The notes under the pieces are model-generated. The model was not told the DNA's origin. It saw only the letters and a list, made by a program, of their open reading frames with translations, and did not search any database. A stretch of 64,000 nt of DNA from Agarivorans sp050870875 (lineage in GTDB: Bacteria; Pseudomonadota; Gammaproteobacteria; Enterobacterales; Celerinatantimonadaceae): positions 2,108,001-2,172,000 of the forward strand of contig NZ_CP194041.2 of NCBI RefSeq assembly GCF_050870875.2. Reading direction: 5' to 3'. Shown piece after piece: positions 1 to 8,318 of the stretch; positions within the stretch are counted from its first letter, which is position 1, and the number at the start of each line of letters is the position of its first letter. The position numbers and the translations under genes are program-made.

Positions 1-86
1 TTGCTGCTCTTGAAGATGCTGGTGTAAAAACAGTGCGAAGTTTAGCTGATATTGGCAAAGCCTTACGTGAAGTCACCGGCTGGTAA
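1..86 (+). CDS. sucD: Succinyl-CoA ligase alpha subunit, C-terminal end (partial)
   Basis: The window opens inside a gene; the reading phase starting at base 3 gives 27 residues ending in KALREVTGW before a TAA at 84-86. The stretch ALEDAGVKTVRSLADIGKAL matches the known C-terminus of SucD (E. coli ends in a near-identical segment followed by a short variable tail). SucD binds CoA and carries the phosphohistidine of the TCA-cycle succinyl-CoA synthetase, with SucC as partner upstream, outside the window. A rho-independent terminator follows after 17 bases, so this is the end of the suc operon. Identification rests on the short tail only, but the match is characteristic. Confidence 0.85.
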   Translation, partial: AALEDAGVKTVRSLADIGKALREVTGW

Positions 87-102
87 TTTCTATTAATCTT
101 AT

Positions 103-127
103 AAAGCGCCTAAGGGCGCTTTTTTTA
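103..127 (+). terminator. Rho-independent terminator after sucD
   Basis: AAAGCGCC, loop TAAG, GGCGCTTT followed by a T run: an 8-bp stem directly downstream of the sucD stop codon. Confidence 0.9.
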
Positions 128-151
128 TGTCTCGAATCGTATGACTGACCA

Positions 152-318
152 GTCATACCAATCTAATTCATTATATGATCAACTTATTGCGCAGAATAAA
201 TCTGCCGATAACGAGGTATTAAGTGCAGTAACTAGTGGCTCTAATAACTCGATACATCACGCAGTTAGTGGTTATTTAGGTCAGCAAGAATGAAGCGATA
301 ATAAGTTAGATGGGTATC
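152..318 (+). repeat. MITE-like dispersed repeat, copy A
   Basis: This segment begins ATACCAATCTAATTCATTA and matches, in inverted orientation, sequence at about 16465-16660. Shared blocks include TATATGATCAACTTATTGCG, AAATCTGCCGATAAC, GCAGTAACTAGTG and ATTTAGGT.A.CAAGAATGAA. Its far end ATGGGTAT resembles a degenerate complement of the ATACCAAT start. No ORF is present. A short non-autonomous element with ATACCAAT-type ends is the simplest reading; the exact ends are uncertain. Confidence 0.6.
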
Positions 319-357
319 ACGAAGAGGTTTATGCGAGTCATTCAGTTTCAAATGTCA

Positions 358-390
358 CATCACTTATTCTTAATATCACAATAAGTGATG
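358..390. repeat. Perfect 11-bp inverted repeat upstream of the tubulin-like gene
   Basis: CATCACTTATT at 358-368 and AATAAGTGATG at 380-390, separated by 11 bases. It lies about 100 bp ahead of the next start codon and has no T tract, so it may be an operator or an mRNA hairpin rather than a terminator. No regulator is recognised. Confidence 0.4.
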
Positions 391-488
391 TTAGCGAGCT
401 GAATCACTTGATTTTATCAAGCGGATCAACAACGATGGGTACACGGATGCAAATATAATAATCAATAGACTAACGACAAGGAGGCATC

Positions 489-2576
489 ATGAAGGATTCT
501 CTGCCTATAGAACATTTGTATTACACGGAAAGTAGCTTAGAAAAAATTTTGAGCAACTTGGATAAGGTGAGACAAAATATCTTTCCCAATTTATCCGAAG
601 AAAAAGACATATTGGAGCAAAGCTTCCCCTCGGTTTGCTTGATTGGCCTCGGCCGATGTGGCTCAAATATCGCGTTGGATGTGGCCACTTTAGTATACAA
701 CTCTCGAACGCATTATCTTAAAGAAATTGAGTATCAAGACCAGTTGGCGCAGGAGCGAGAGTTTAAGCCGATGCGCTGGATTAAAAATCATTTACCGATT
801 GATTCTGGTAATGAAGACAATCCTGTTTTCTTGATTGAACCAGTAGTATTAGTCGGAGATTTAGACAAGGATATCGCGGGCCGAATCAAGTATTCCTCAC
901 AGTCAGGTCGTCAACAGTTTTTAGACGAATATAAAAAGCTGCAGTTAATGGATTTGTCGGAGGTACACGCGGGTGGTGCCGGTAATGCACCGATCCTAGG
1001 GCAATATCTTGCGAAAATTATTTTAAACAAAGACACCGGAAGCTTTAGAAACGAAGATTGGCGGCATATTCATTCTTATTTGGTTGATTCTTGTGGGATA
1101 AAAGCTAATCAGTCACGCTTGTATTTTTATATTTTTAGTGCGGGAGGTGGCACAGGCTCAGGCATGGCTTCTGAGTTTGGTTTAGCCCAACAATTTTCCT
1201 ACCTTAGTAAAACGTTTGATTATCAAGTCAATCCATCAAATCAACCAGACAAGCGCGACTCATTTGTATTTGAGCCTATTTTTACTTCCGGTATCTGTAT
1301 TTTACCAAACATCTCAGGTAATAGTATTGAGGTATCCGAAGCCTTACATATTAATGCTGGACGTCTGCTTTGTAAGTATCTATCGGAAGAGTGGGATTTT
1401 TCTTATAACGTTGAACGAGAGAGCATCGATACGCCAGACGATGTCATGCGGCGGATCCGTCCATGGAACTCAATGATGTTGATTTCTAACGATATTATGC
1501 GCTATGTAGAACAGGACGAGAGTGATATTGCTAAAGATATCGATGTCAATACGATGGAGAAACACGCCAACCAATATATCTCTCAGCAGATCTTTAATAT
1601 TCTAACTGCGCAAGCTGTTACAACCGATTATGATGAAAATTACTTTAGGCGAGCGGGGATTGATATTTCAGAAACCGTTCGTTTAGACGCCAATGATCTA
1701 TTTATGAGTATGGCGGGTCCCGTGGCCGTTGCCTATGCTGAGAGTGTGGTGAACAAAGCAGTACATGATGATATAGATATTGATGAATTATTCTTTCGGT
1801 CTATTGATCTTCCTCATTTCAATCAAGATACGCAAGCCATCGAAGGCATTAGTATTTTGCCGATTGAGTCGCAACGTTATAAGCAGTCATTAAAGAAATA
1901 TCAAGATAGCCACTACGATGCAGAACAGTTAAACCAATTACACTTCTTCAAGCATTGTTCGTCGGTGATTTCCATTATTTCTCTACCGAAAGACTATAAA
2001 TTGTCGTTCATGGACCTAAATAAATTAAAAGTACATATCAATAAGTTATTTCCAAATACTACTTTAAAGCGTTATGCCTTGGTAATTGGGGCTTCAGCGA
2101 ATTTATCCTTAACGACACTGGTTGCGAAAAGCCCATGTTTGAGTGATGACTTTTTAACCTTGGTTGTCGCTTATATTAAGCGCTGCTTTGCGAAAGATGA
2201 GTTCCGTTATAATGACGACATTGATCAAGCTATATTGCGCTTTATTATGGAAGATGAGTTTAAGCCCGAAGAGTTACATGCATTTTTGTGGGAGTTTGAA
2301 AATCCGGCTAAAATTCTTGATACGAATTGGTACGCGATTAAGCCTATGTATGAAAAAAAATATCGAGAGCTGATTGGAGACTCAAACAAGTTTGTGTCAA
2401 TTAACGATATTCGTCTTGGCTTTAAAAATGTGGAGAATGCGGTGAAATATCTACGCGAGATATATCGTCATCGAATTAGTAAGACAAATATTCTTTCCTT
2501 GGATACTCAAGCCGATGGCGTGATTCATTTATCACCAACGTTACATGCAATAGATCCGGTCATTAAAGCTAAGTAA
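489..2576 (+). CDS. Tubulin/FtsZ-superfamily GTPase-like protein
   Basis: A 695-residue protein with a strong AAGGAGG ribosome site 4 bases before the ATG. The N-terminal part shows the nucleotide-binding loops of the tubulin/FtsZ fold in order: GLGRCGSN (about 53-60, T1-like), VGDLD (about 122-126, T2-like), AGGAGNAPILG (about 161-171, like the FtsZ GAGANPEVG loop), and GGGTGSG (about 219-225), the tubulin signature. It is far longer than FtsZ (about 380 residues), and the C-terminal half (about 430-695) has no domain I recognise. It resembles the Tubulin_2-type bacterial families suggested to act in membrane remodelling rather than division. It stands alone between sucD and pfkA, with its own terminator. 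Whether it binds GTP or polymerises is inference. Confidence 0.75.
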   Translation: MKDSLPIEHLYYTESSLEKILSNLDKVRQNIFPNLSEEKDILEQSFPSVCLIGLGRCGSNIALDVATLVYNSRTHYLKEIEYQDQLAQEREFKPMRWIKNHLPIDSGNEDNPVFLIEPVVLVGDLDKDIAGRIKYSSQSGRQQFLDEYKKLQLMDLSEVHAGGAGNAPILGQYLAKIILNKDTGSFRNEDWRHIHSYLVDSCGIKANQSRLYFYIFSAGGGTGSGMASEFGLAQQFSYLSKTFDYQVNPSNQPDKRDSFVFEPIFTSGICILPNISGNSIEVSEALHINAGRLLCKYLSEEWDFSYNVERESIDTPDDVMRRIRPWNSMMLISNDIMRYVEQDESDIAKDIDVNTMEKHANQYISQQIFNILTAQAVTTDYDENYFRRAGIDISETVRLDANDLFMSMAGPVAVAYAESVVNKAVHDDIDIDELFFRSIDLPHFNQDTQAIEGISILPIESQRYKQSLKKYQDSHYDAEQLNQLHFFKHCSSVISIISLPKDYKLSFMDLNKLKVHINKLFPNTTLKRYALVIGASANLSLTTLVAKSPCLSDDFLTLVVAYIKRCFAKDEFRYNDDIDQAILRFIMEDEFKPEELHAFLWEFENPAKILDTNWYAIKPMYEKKYRELIGDSNKFVSINDIRLGFKNVENAVKYLREIYRHRISKTNILSLDTQADGVIHLSPTLHAIDPVIKAK

Positions 2577-2587
2577 ATACAAATACC

Positions 2588-2615
2588 AGAGGGGGCTGCA
2601 AAGCCTCCTTTTTGG
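2588..2615 (+). terminator. Rho-independent terminator after the tubulin-like gene
   Basis: GGGGGCT, loop GCAA, AGCCTCC, then TTTTT, starting about 12 bases past the stop codon; the stem includes one G-T pair. Confidence 0.8.
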
Positions 2616-2630
2616 TATCTGTGCGCTTGC

Positions 2631-2771
2631 TTATGCAGAGGTTGTGGTGGCTGCTGTTTGGGACTCGGGCGTAGTATCTTGCTGTTGTTGTTTTAGTAAA
2701 TTGTAATTCATCACGGCTTTGCGGTTAGTTGCGATGTTTCGTTCAATAATATAGTGAAGTTCAGACTTCAT
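2631..2771 (-). CDS. Small hypothetical protein, 46 residues
   Basis: A short ORF with a GGAG ribosome site 5 bases before its ATG (GGAGATCACATG on the minus strand). The product starts MKSELHYIIERNIATNRKAV, continues with an amphipathic, Gln-rich segment (LLKQQQQD) and ends in a Thr/Ala-rich tail. The helical N-terminal half followed by a low-complexity tail looks protein-like, and the ribosome site supports translation. It converges on the terminator of the tubulin-like gene. No family is recognised. Confidence 0.5.
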   Translation of the reverse strand: MKSELHYIIERNIATNRKAVMNYNLLKQQQQDTTPESQTAATTTSA

Positions 2772-3227
2772 GTGATCTCCTTTTAAAGCATAAAAACTGA
2801 AAAATCATTTGTATGACATTCAGTATGTGGGCGCCATGCTACATAAATGTGAATCAAAAATGAACTATTTACTTCGTTTTGTGGTTTAAATTGATGTTTA
2901 ACTAAATAAATGCGCTGTATGCCTGAATCAATCGGCGATAGCTAATGAGGCTCAGATTAACTTTGGACAAGTATGAGAATTTGTTCCAAAATGTCGGCGT
3001 TATCTGATTAGGGTCATAAAAGGTTAATCTTGTGCATGGCACAATGCCGACACAAAAAAGAGTCTCTAATGGCGATGTATATCGCAATAACTCTATTATT
3101 TTAAAGATTTTTTGTTCTGATAGATCTGTTTATCACGGTATATCTTTGGTTTAGAAATGATCCTATCGAACATATTTGTTGAATTATTTTTGTAAATTTG
3201 GTCAATTCAGCTTTTAGTGAGGGAATG
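2772..3227. other. Intergenic region between the small ORF and pfkA
   Basis: About 450 AT-rich bases with no convincing gene; the ORFs here lack ribosome sites and family features. It should hold the divergent promoters of the small ORF and pfkA. No clear operator seen. Confidence 0.5.
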
Positions 3228-4190
3228 ATGGTTAAAAAAATTGGTGTTTTAACTAGTGGTGGTGATGCCCCTGGTATGAATGCAGCCGTACGAGCAGTGG
3301 TACGTAGTGCCTTGTCTCAAGGCATTGAAGTTTATGGTATTTATGATGGTTATATGGGCCTGCATGAAGACAATATTAAAAAATTGGACCGCTTCAGTGT
3401 TTCCGATGTTATCAACCGTGGTGGTACTTTTCTAGGCTCCGCTCGTTTTCCTGAGTTTAAAGAGCTCGGGGTTCGGGAAGTTGCCGTTAAAAATTTAGAG
3501 AAACACGGTATTGAAGCTTTAGTTGTCATCGGTGGTGATGGCTCATACATGGGCGCCAAAAAGTTAACTGAAATGGGTTTTCCATGTATTGGTTTGCCAG
3601 GTACCATCGATAATGATATTGCAGGGACTGATTATACGATTGGTTTTGATACGGCACTCAATGTTGTGATTGATGCGATTGACCGTATTCGGGATACTTC
3701 TTCTTCACATAATCGTATTTCGGTGATCGAGATCATGGGACGTTACTGTGGCGATCTTGCGATGCAGGCGAGTATTGCAGGCGGTGCAGAGTATGTGATT
3801 ATTCCTGAAAAGGGCTTTAGTCGCGAAGAGTTGCTCCAAAGCTTAAAAGATGGCCAGAAAAAAGGCAAAAAACATGCGATTATTGCCATCACCGAGCATA
3901 TCACTAATGTGAATGAGTTGGCGGCAGGTATTGAAATGGCGACGGGTCGGGAAACTCGAGCGACGATTCTGGGCCATATTCAGCGTGGTGGTACACCAAC
4001 CGGTCGTGACCGAGTGATGGCCAGTCGTATGGGGGCTTACGCGGTCGACTTGCTACTTGAAGGCGAGGGTGGTCGTTGCATTGGTATTCAAAATAATAAA
4101 ATGGTCCATCACGATATTATTGATTGTATCGAAAATATGAAACGTCCATTTAATGAAGACTTATACGAACTATCTCGTCGTTTGTTTTAA
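3228..4190 (+). CDS. pfkA: ATP-dependent 6-phosphofructokinase
   Basis: A 320-residue enzyme, the same length as E. coli PfkA, starting MVKKIGVLTSGGDAPGMNAA. It phosphorylates fructose 6-phosphate to fructose 1,6-bisphosphate, the committed step of glycolysis, as a cytosolic homotetramer. Visible motifs: GGDAPGMNA at the N-terminus, GGDGSYMGA for ATP/Mg binding, PGTIDNDI with the catalytic Asp, MGRYCGDLA, and GHIQRGG for substrate binding. The start is placed at the second of two adjacent ATGs, with GAGGG 5 bases upstream; a longer reading from 3198 has no support. Single gene with its own terminator. Presence of pfkA argues against Shewanella, which as a rule lacks it. Confidence 0.97.
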   Translation: MVKKIGVLTSGGDAPGMNAAVRAVVRSALSQGIEVYGIYDGYMGLHEDNIKKLDRFSVSDVINRGGTFLGSARFPEFKELGVREVAVKNLEKHGIEALVVIGGDGSYMGAKKLTEMGFPCIGLPGTIDNDIAGTDYTIGFDTALNVVIDAIDRIRDTSSSHNRISVIEIMGRYCGDLAMQASIAGGAEYVIIPEKGFSREELLQSLKDGQKKGKKHAIIAITEHITNVNELAAGIEMATGRETRATILGHIQRGGTPTGRDRVMASRMGAYAVDLLLEGEGGRCIGIQNNKMVHHDIIDCIENMKRPFNEDLYELSRRLF

Positions 4191-4204
4191 GCTTCTACTT
4201 TAAC

Positions 4205-4230
4205 AAAAACCTGCGGATGCAGGTTTTTTT
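4205..4230 (+). terminator. Rho-independent terminator after pfkA
   Basis: AAAAACCTGC, loop GGAT, GCAGGTTTTTTT. The symmetrical A and T tracts could let it also serve the convergent DUF547 gene. Confidence 0.9.
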
Positions 4231-4242
4231 ATGTTTATTGCC

Positions 4243-5034
4243 TTACTCATAAGCATTGAGTGACCAATCATAATCCAGATAAACAATTGAGGCGGCTTGG
4301 ATCACCCGCGGTTCAGCCTTTAATTCTTTCGAATAATGACTTAAATAACGTTTTAAGTCAGCACCAAAATCTTCTTTATACCACTTAAATATCGATGATA
4401 ACTGTAGCTGGTTATTTGTTGCATGGTAAGTATTTTTGTCACTGTTTAAGAAAGCTCGAAACGCGCGCTCTAGTTGTTGTTGCAGATGCTCCGCACGATA
4501 GGCTGTGCTTTGTAAGGGCGGGCAGCTTTTTGCGGCACAAACGACTGCGCTATGGATCCATGGATTATTGTAAACAGGCCTAATCAATTCATGTTCTATA
4601 TCATCAAGGCTGACCTTTTCCCCAAATAGATCAAAGCGCTTTTTCTTCCAGGGCGATTGAAACCACGATCCTAAGTCTCGAATAGAAGTAATGTTTGGGT
4701 AGGCACTTAAGACGAATTGCACTGTATAAGCGTTATAAGCATTAATTAGAAAGGCCAGTTGTTGATCTTGAGTCCAGGCATTAAATTGGACTTGGCTTAC
4801 CTTCGCAACGGATACCAAGTAACGCTGCAATTTAGCTTGATCAAAATTGTTGTAATCAACTCGACTTTCATTATTAGCAACTGGCCAATGCACATATTCT
4901 TGTAGTAATTCATCCCATAGTTGCTGATCAAAGGGCTGAGCAACCGCCATAGGTTGACTTAATAGACTCATAAGGATTAAAACTTGAGCAAACAGACCGA
5001 TTCTAGGGTGGAAAAGTACTTTTAGCGTTTGCAA
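4243..5034 (-). CDS. DUF547 family exported protein
   Basis: Product about 263 residues. The mature part (QLWDELLQEYVHW, then YNAYTVQFVLSAYPNITSIRDLGSW, LDDIEHELIRP, VVCAAKSCPPLQ, FFKWYKEDFG-like SIFKWYKEDFG) is typical of DUF547, a family of unknown function found in the bacterial periplasm or on the surface. The open frame runs up to 5259, but that extension crosses the 4.5S RNA gene and reads as non-protein sequence. I place the start at a TTG (5034) that yields a signal peptide of the form MQTLKVLFHP...LILMSLLSQPMAVAQ. An internal ATG at 4971 would remove most of the signal sequence. Neither start has a good ribosome site. It is convergent with pfkA. Confidence 0.8.
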   Translation of the reverse strand: MQTLKVLFHPRIGLFAQVLILMSLLSQPMAVAQPFDQQLWDELLQEYVHWPVANNESRVDYNNFDQAKLQRYLVSVAKVSQVQFNAWTQDQQLAFLINAYNAYTVQFVLSAYPNITSIRDLGSWFQSPWKKKRFDLFGEKVSLDDIEHELIRPVYNNPWIHSAVVCAAKSCPPLQSTAYRAEHLQQQLERAFRAFLNSDKNTYHATNNQLQLSSIFKWYKEDFGADLKRYLSHYSKELKAEPRVIQAASIVYLDYDWSLNAYE

Positions 5035-5085
5035 TAAGGGAAGGCTTAAGCGAGAATAGCCTCGCTTCTTCGGAAGCTCATCTAT

Positions 5086-5199
5086 GGTGGCCCTGTTGGT
5101 CCTCCCGCATTGATACTCTGTGAACTCGGCCAGGCCCGGAAGGGAGCAACCGCAGCAGACGACTCGAGTGCCGGGATGTGGCTGATAGGGTTGCCACCC
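5086..5199 (+). ncRNA. ffs: 4.5S RNA, bacterial signal recognition particle RNA
   Basis: About 114 nt. GGTGGC at the 5' end pairs with GCCACC at the 3' end. The SRP helix 8 core is intact: CAGGCCCGGAAGGGAGCA, with the GGAA tetraloop, then GCAGCAGACGA, closely following E. coli ffs along its whole length. It binds Ffh and targets nascent membrane proteins to the translocon. It is divergent from DUF547, and the upstream extension of that frame covers it. No clear T-rich terminator follows. Confidence 0.95.
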
Positions 5200-5366
5200 A
5201 ATTCCATATATTTGTTGTTTGCAATTGAAGTTGACATAAATTGCAACATAACATGACATAGCCTATCCTTAAGTTGTAAATTTACAATATATGAGTGCTG
5301 GTTATGAAGTCTAGAGTTATTGGCCCTTCTACCCACAAAAGTATTTTTAAGTTAAGCTAGATTATT

Positions 5367-5828
5367 TTATCGAATCATTTTCTGAAGTCTTGCATCGTAA
5401 AAGTAATCTCTTGTCTCAACGACTTTGATCTTACCTGAATCTTTGTGCCGAGGATTAATAATGTAGTTGTACTCCTCAGAAATTATGGCGCTTGGTACTT
5501 GCATCAGAAGAGATTCACCCCTTGAAAAGAAATCCTGCCCGATTGACCGTCCCTCTCCTGAATCTGGAATGCTGTCCCAACCTTCTGGGAGTTGCTTACT
5601 TGAATAGCGTTCTATGCTTACATCATCTGGGATCCATAGAGTCAACATAACCAAGCTTGGTAGGTCTTCTAATGCCTCGTGCACCATTCGTTCTAAAACA
5701 CATAGAGCTCTTGCTGAAGCCGTATAGCAAGCAAGAACCCCTTTTTCATGCCAGCGACCAGAGCCATATAAGCCACCAGCACCAGATAAGTCAGGGAAAT
5801 CTGCATGTGACAATCTGAACATTTCCAT
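5367..5828 (-). CDS. RES-domain toxin of a type II toxin-antitoxin pair
   Basis: A 153-residue protein spanning the whole RES fold: FRLSHADFPDLSGAGGLYGSGRWHEKG at the N-terminus (conserved Arg and GxRW), then YTASARALCVLERMVH, and DWFSRGESLLMQVPSAII-like FFSRGESLLMQVPSAII and EYNYIINPRH. RES toxins of this class degrade NAD+, stopping growth when the antitoxin is lost. The start overlaps the antitoxin stop by one base (TAATG), showing translational coupling. It lies at the edge of a mobile-element-rich region, as expected for a stabilising module. Family assignment is firm; activity is inferred. Confidence 0.9.
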   Translation of the reverse strand: MEMFRLSHADFPDLSGAGGLYGSGRWHEKGVLACYTASARALCVLERMVHEALEDLPSLVMLTLWIPDDVSIERYSSKQLPEGWDSIPDSGEGRSIGQDFFSRGESLLMQVPSAIISEEYNYIINPRHKDSGKIKVVETRDYFYDARLQKMIR

Positions 5829-6250
5829 TATGCAGTAAACCCATATTTCATTTTGTTGATTTCTTCCATCGCCACATTAATGCCTGTAACAGTGTCACAG
5901 ACAGACAATGGTGAATAATGACCGAAAGCCAATGAAGGGCGGTTAAGCCAGCGTAAAGTGGCATCTCTGTCCTTAAAGTATTCGTCGGCAAGCCGAACTA
6001 ACTCAGCAAGCATCAACGCATGCTCGCTGGATGCGGGACTTAGCTTGCCACTTGTTTGTTGCTTACGCTGAATGCTTCGAAGGTTTGCTCCTATCAATTG
6101 AGCGTATTCGGTTTTATTTACGCCAAGCAAATCGGTGCCACTATCAAGAATAGATACAGGTAGACCCGTTCGAATAATCGTAAGTATCTCTGGCACTGAA
6201 CCAATTTTAACTTTTGTACCGCTCAGCATTTGATAAGCACTTTCATACAT
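5828..6250 (-). CDS. Xre/MbcA/ParS-type antitoxin (DUF2384) partner of the RES toxin
   Basis: A 140-residue protein. The N-terminal part contains a Xre-like helix-turn-helix (LLGVNKTEYAQLIGANLRSIQRKQQTSGKLSP), and the C-terminal part is the toxin-binding domain (LAELVRLADEYFKDRDATLRWLNRPSLAFG followed by SVCDTVTGINVAMEEINKMKYG). It should neutralise the RES toxin and repress the operon. It is first in the operon, and the toxin follows with a one-base overlap. Its promoter carries a dyad of TGTCGC half-sites listed separately. Confidence 0.88.
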   Translation of the reverse strand: MYESAYQMLSGTKVKIGSVPEILTIIRTGLPVSILDSGTDLLGVNKTEYAQLIGANLRSIQRKQQTSGKLSPASSEHALMLAELVRLADEYFKDRDATLRWLNRPSLAFGHYSPLSVCDTVTGINVAMEEINKMKYGFTA

Positions 6251-6287
6251 AATCTAATCCTCATTTAGAATTTACACAACAAGTATA

Positions 6288-6320
6288 GGCGACAAATGTC
6301 GCCACATCAAGCGACATTGT
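6288..6320 (-). promoter_or_regulatory. Probable operator of the RES/Xre operon
   Basis: GGCGACAAATGTCGCC (6288-6303) is a perfect 7+2+7 palindrome, and a further half-site, GCGACATTGT, lies at 6311-6320. The three spaced TGTCGC half-sites sit 38-70 bp upstream of the antitoxin start, where an autorepressor would bind. Confidence 0.6.
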
Positions 6321-6756
6321 ACGGGGTGGTCTAAGCATCGCTCTCAAACAGCCGCTTAAACATACAATCGGACAATAGGCGGAACTTTCCATTCCCAAGT
6401 CGAATGATGTATGACCCGTTGATATCGCAGAGTTCCTAGTGAATCGGCGGGGTCTCAAATAAAAAAGGACTTCCACCGAAATGATAGATGAGTTCCTGAT
6501 CAATGCCATGACCGGGAATGCCACAGAATGGTAAGGCCTGAGGACTCTCGACACTTTCCGGGTTCTAAGAAACGATTAACCGTAACTCAAAATTGCCCCA
6601 AAGCTTGTTACGCCTTCTTATGAAAAACACAATCTCCCATGGCTCTTTCCATAGCAAAACTATTGGTTTTAAATCTCGACTTTACTAGTTGTTAACGAGA
6701 AAATTTTGAATTAGTTGAGCTTCCAAGGTTTGCACACTTTTTAACTGTGTATTTGC
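6321..6756. other. Non-coding or decayed stretch between the toxin-antitoxin operon and the ISL3 element
   Basis: No intact gene. A minus-strand reading across about 6350-6530 yields protein-like pieces (GISGHGIDQELIYHFGGSPFLFETPP, in parts; GSYIIRLGNGKFRLLSDC) broken by a stop, which suggests a gene remnant of unknown family. The rest shows nothing identifiable. Confidence 0.35.
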
Positions 6757-8077
6757 GGCTCTTCACCGAATGTAGTGGAAACACTTTCAACAAACATGAA
6801 TGAGCGAGATAATAAGTAAACGTTCATGAATACCTCGCGACTATGCAAGACACGACGCTTTATCAATCCATTCTTGGATTAACTCATCCTTGAGCTGTTT
6901 CATCTGTTGAACTCAATGAGTTAACCCAAACCATCACCGTACGCGTTGACTATGACCGAGGCTCATTAACGGCTTGCCCTCTTGCGGTAAGGCTGTTCGT
7001 CGACACGATACTCGGCGGCGGGTTTGGCGACATTTAGATACCTGTCAGTTTGAAACGCGCATTGAGGCTGAAGTACCTAGGGCTGATTGCCCAGAGCATG
7101 GGGTACAAACACTTCAAGTGCCTTGGGCTACCAGTCATAGTCGCTACACAGAGCTGTTTGAGACTCGCGTTATAGACATGCTTAAAGTCAGTTCATGATA
7201 CGCGGTGAGTAAAACCTATCGGCTTAGCTGGGGAGCCATTGACCGCATGATGACGCGGGCCGTTCAACGCGGCCTGACAGCCAGAACCACCATCAACTAC
7301 CAAGACCTGTTGGTCGATGAAACGGCATTTAAGAAAGGCCATGACTATGTCACGGTATTATCCAATCGTGATGGTCAGGTGATATCGGTTGAAGACGGTC
7401 GAACAGGCCTGAGCCTATCTGCTTGCTTTAAGGCATTGCCCCCTGAGTCAACAATGGTTACACGTTCCATATCGATGGACATGAGCAGAGCATATATAAA
7501 CGCAGCATATGACTACTTCGGTGAGCGGGCTAAGCAGGTGATAGCCATAGACCATTTTCATATCGCAAAGGTGCTCACTAAAGCGGTGAATTAAGTGAGA
7601 AAAAGCGAACTCATGGCGTTGCCCCAGCATTTAAAAAGAGAGTGCCACCAAACACGGTATGGATGGTTAAAACGAAACAGCCACCTACATGGGACATTGA
7701 GAGAAAGAGTGAATGCGCTGGCCAAAATGATGCAAAATACTGGCTTGAGCTGGATATTTAAAGAGCAAGCAAGAGCCATTTGGTATGGCCATGCAGCTAA
7801 CGCCAAAGCGGCTTGGAATGATTGGTTAGCACTCATAAAGGTCAGTCAAATCAGGCCGATGATGACAGCAGCAGAAACCGTGAAAACGCACTTAAAGGGC
7901 ATCATCAATGCGATGCGTTATAAGGTATCAAATGGCTTAGCGGAAGCGATAAATGGAAACATTCAGCGCCTAAAAATACGTTCGATGGGTTTTAGAAATA
8001 AAGAACACTTTAAGCGAGCTATTTTATTTCACTTTGGAGGGCTTGATATGACTTTCCACCAAGAACGGTGAAGAGCC
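6757..8077 (+). mobile_element. ISL3-family insertion sequence, decayed but with both ends
   Basis: 1,321 bp bounded by imperfect terminal inverted repeats. The left end is GGCTCTTCACCGAATGTAGT; the right end on the opposite strand is GGCTCTTCACCGTTCTTGGT; both continue GGAAA. The first 12 bases are identical. The flanking 8 bases (GTATTTGC and ATATACAT) do not match, so no target duplication is visible, which suggests an old insertion or later rearrangement. The transposase inside is a pseudogene. Confidence 0.85.
6843..8071 (+). pseudogene. ISL3-family transposase, inactivated by three stops and a frameshift
   Basis: Reconstructed product about 409 residues. Zinc-finger-like CPSCGKAVRRHDTRRR, then YQDLLVDETAFKKGHDYVTVL, IAIDHFHIAK and a C-terminal GNIQRLKIRSMGFRNKEHF are typical of the ISL3 DDE transposases. 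Inactivating changes: a TGA after ILGLTHP (about 6891, probably from TGG); a one-base loss in a C run near 6975; TGA at 7196-7198 (probably from CGA); TAA at 7592-7594 (probably from CAA). After the frameshift the remaining segments share one reading frame, so the stops are point mutations, not assembly breaks. Confidence 0.85.
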
Positions 8078-8224
8078 ATATACATACAGTATTTTTAGTT
8101 TCGTTTGCGTCATTTGTCAAAGCAATCAATGAAAGAAATGGATCGACGATTGATTGATGCCGAGTAAAAAACTATGGTAGACAATGGGTTAATATCAAAT
8201 CACTAATTGATGAGCGAATGTGAT

Positions 8225-8318
8225 GAAGGTCATGTTTTTTGTGATAGGCCGCGCGCTCATTGAATGGGATAGACCGCACGTGCGGCCTACTTAGCGTTAC
8301 GTGCCTTAAGGAGTCATC
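8225..8318 (+). other. Possible degraded attC site ahead of the TPR-like cassette
   Basis: The segment ends TTAGCGTTACGTGCC, like an attC R' box (GTTRRRY), and holds paired blocks ATAGGCCGC and GCGGCCTAC. The expected left R'' box is not evident. The 8078-8224 stretch before it holds nothing recognisable. Confidence 0.25.

Noticed and set aside
5035..5259. N-terminal extension of the DUF547 protein
   Set aside because: It is the complement of the 4.5S RNA and contains non-protein-like sequence before the signal peptide.
6261..6554. 97-residue minus-strand frame MSRVLRPYHSVAFPV...
   Set aside because: The more protein-like reading is in a different frame and is broken by a stop; the frame also covers the toxin-antitoxin operator.
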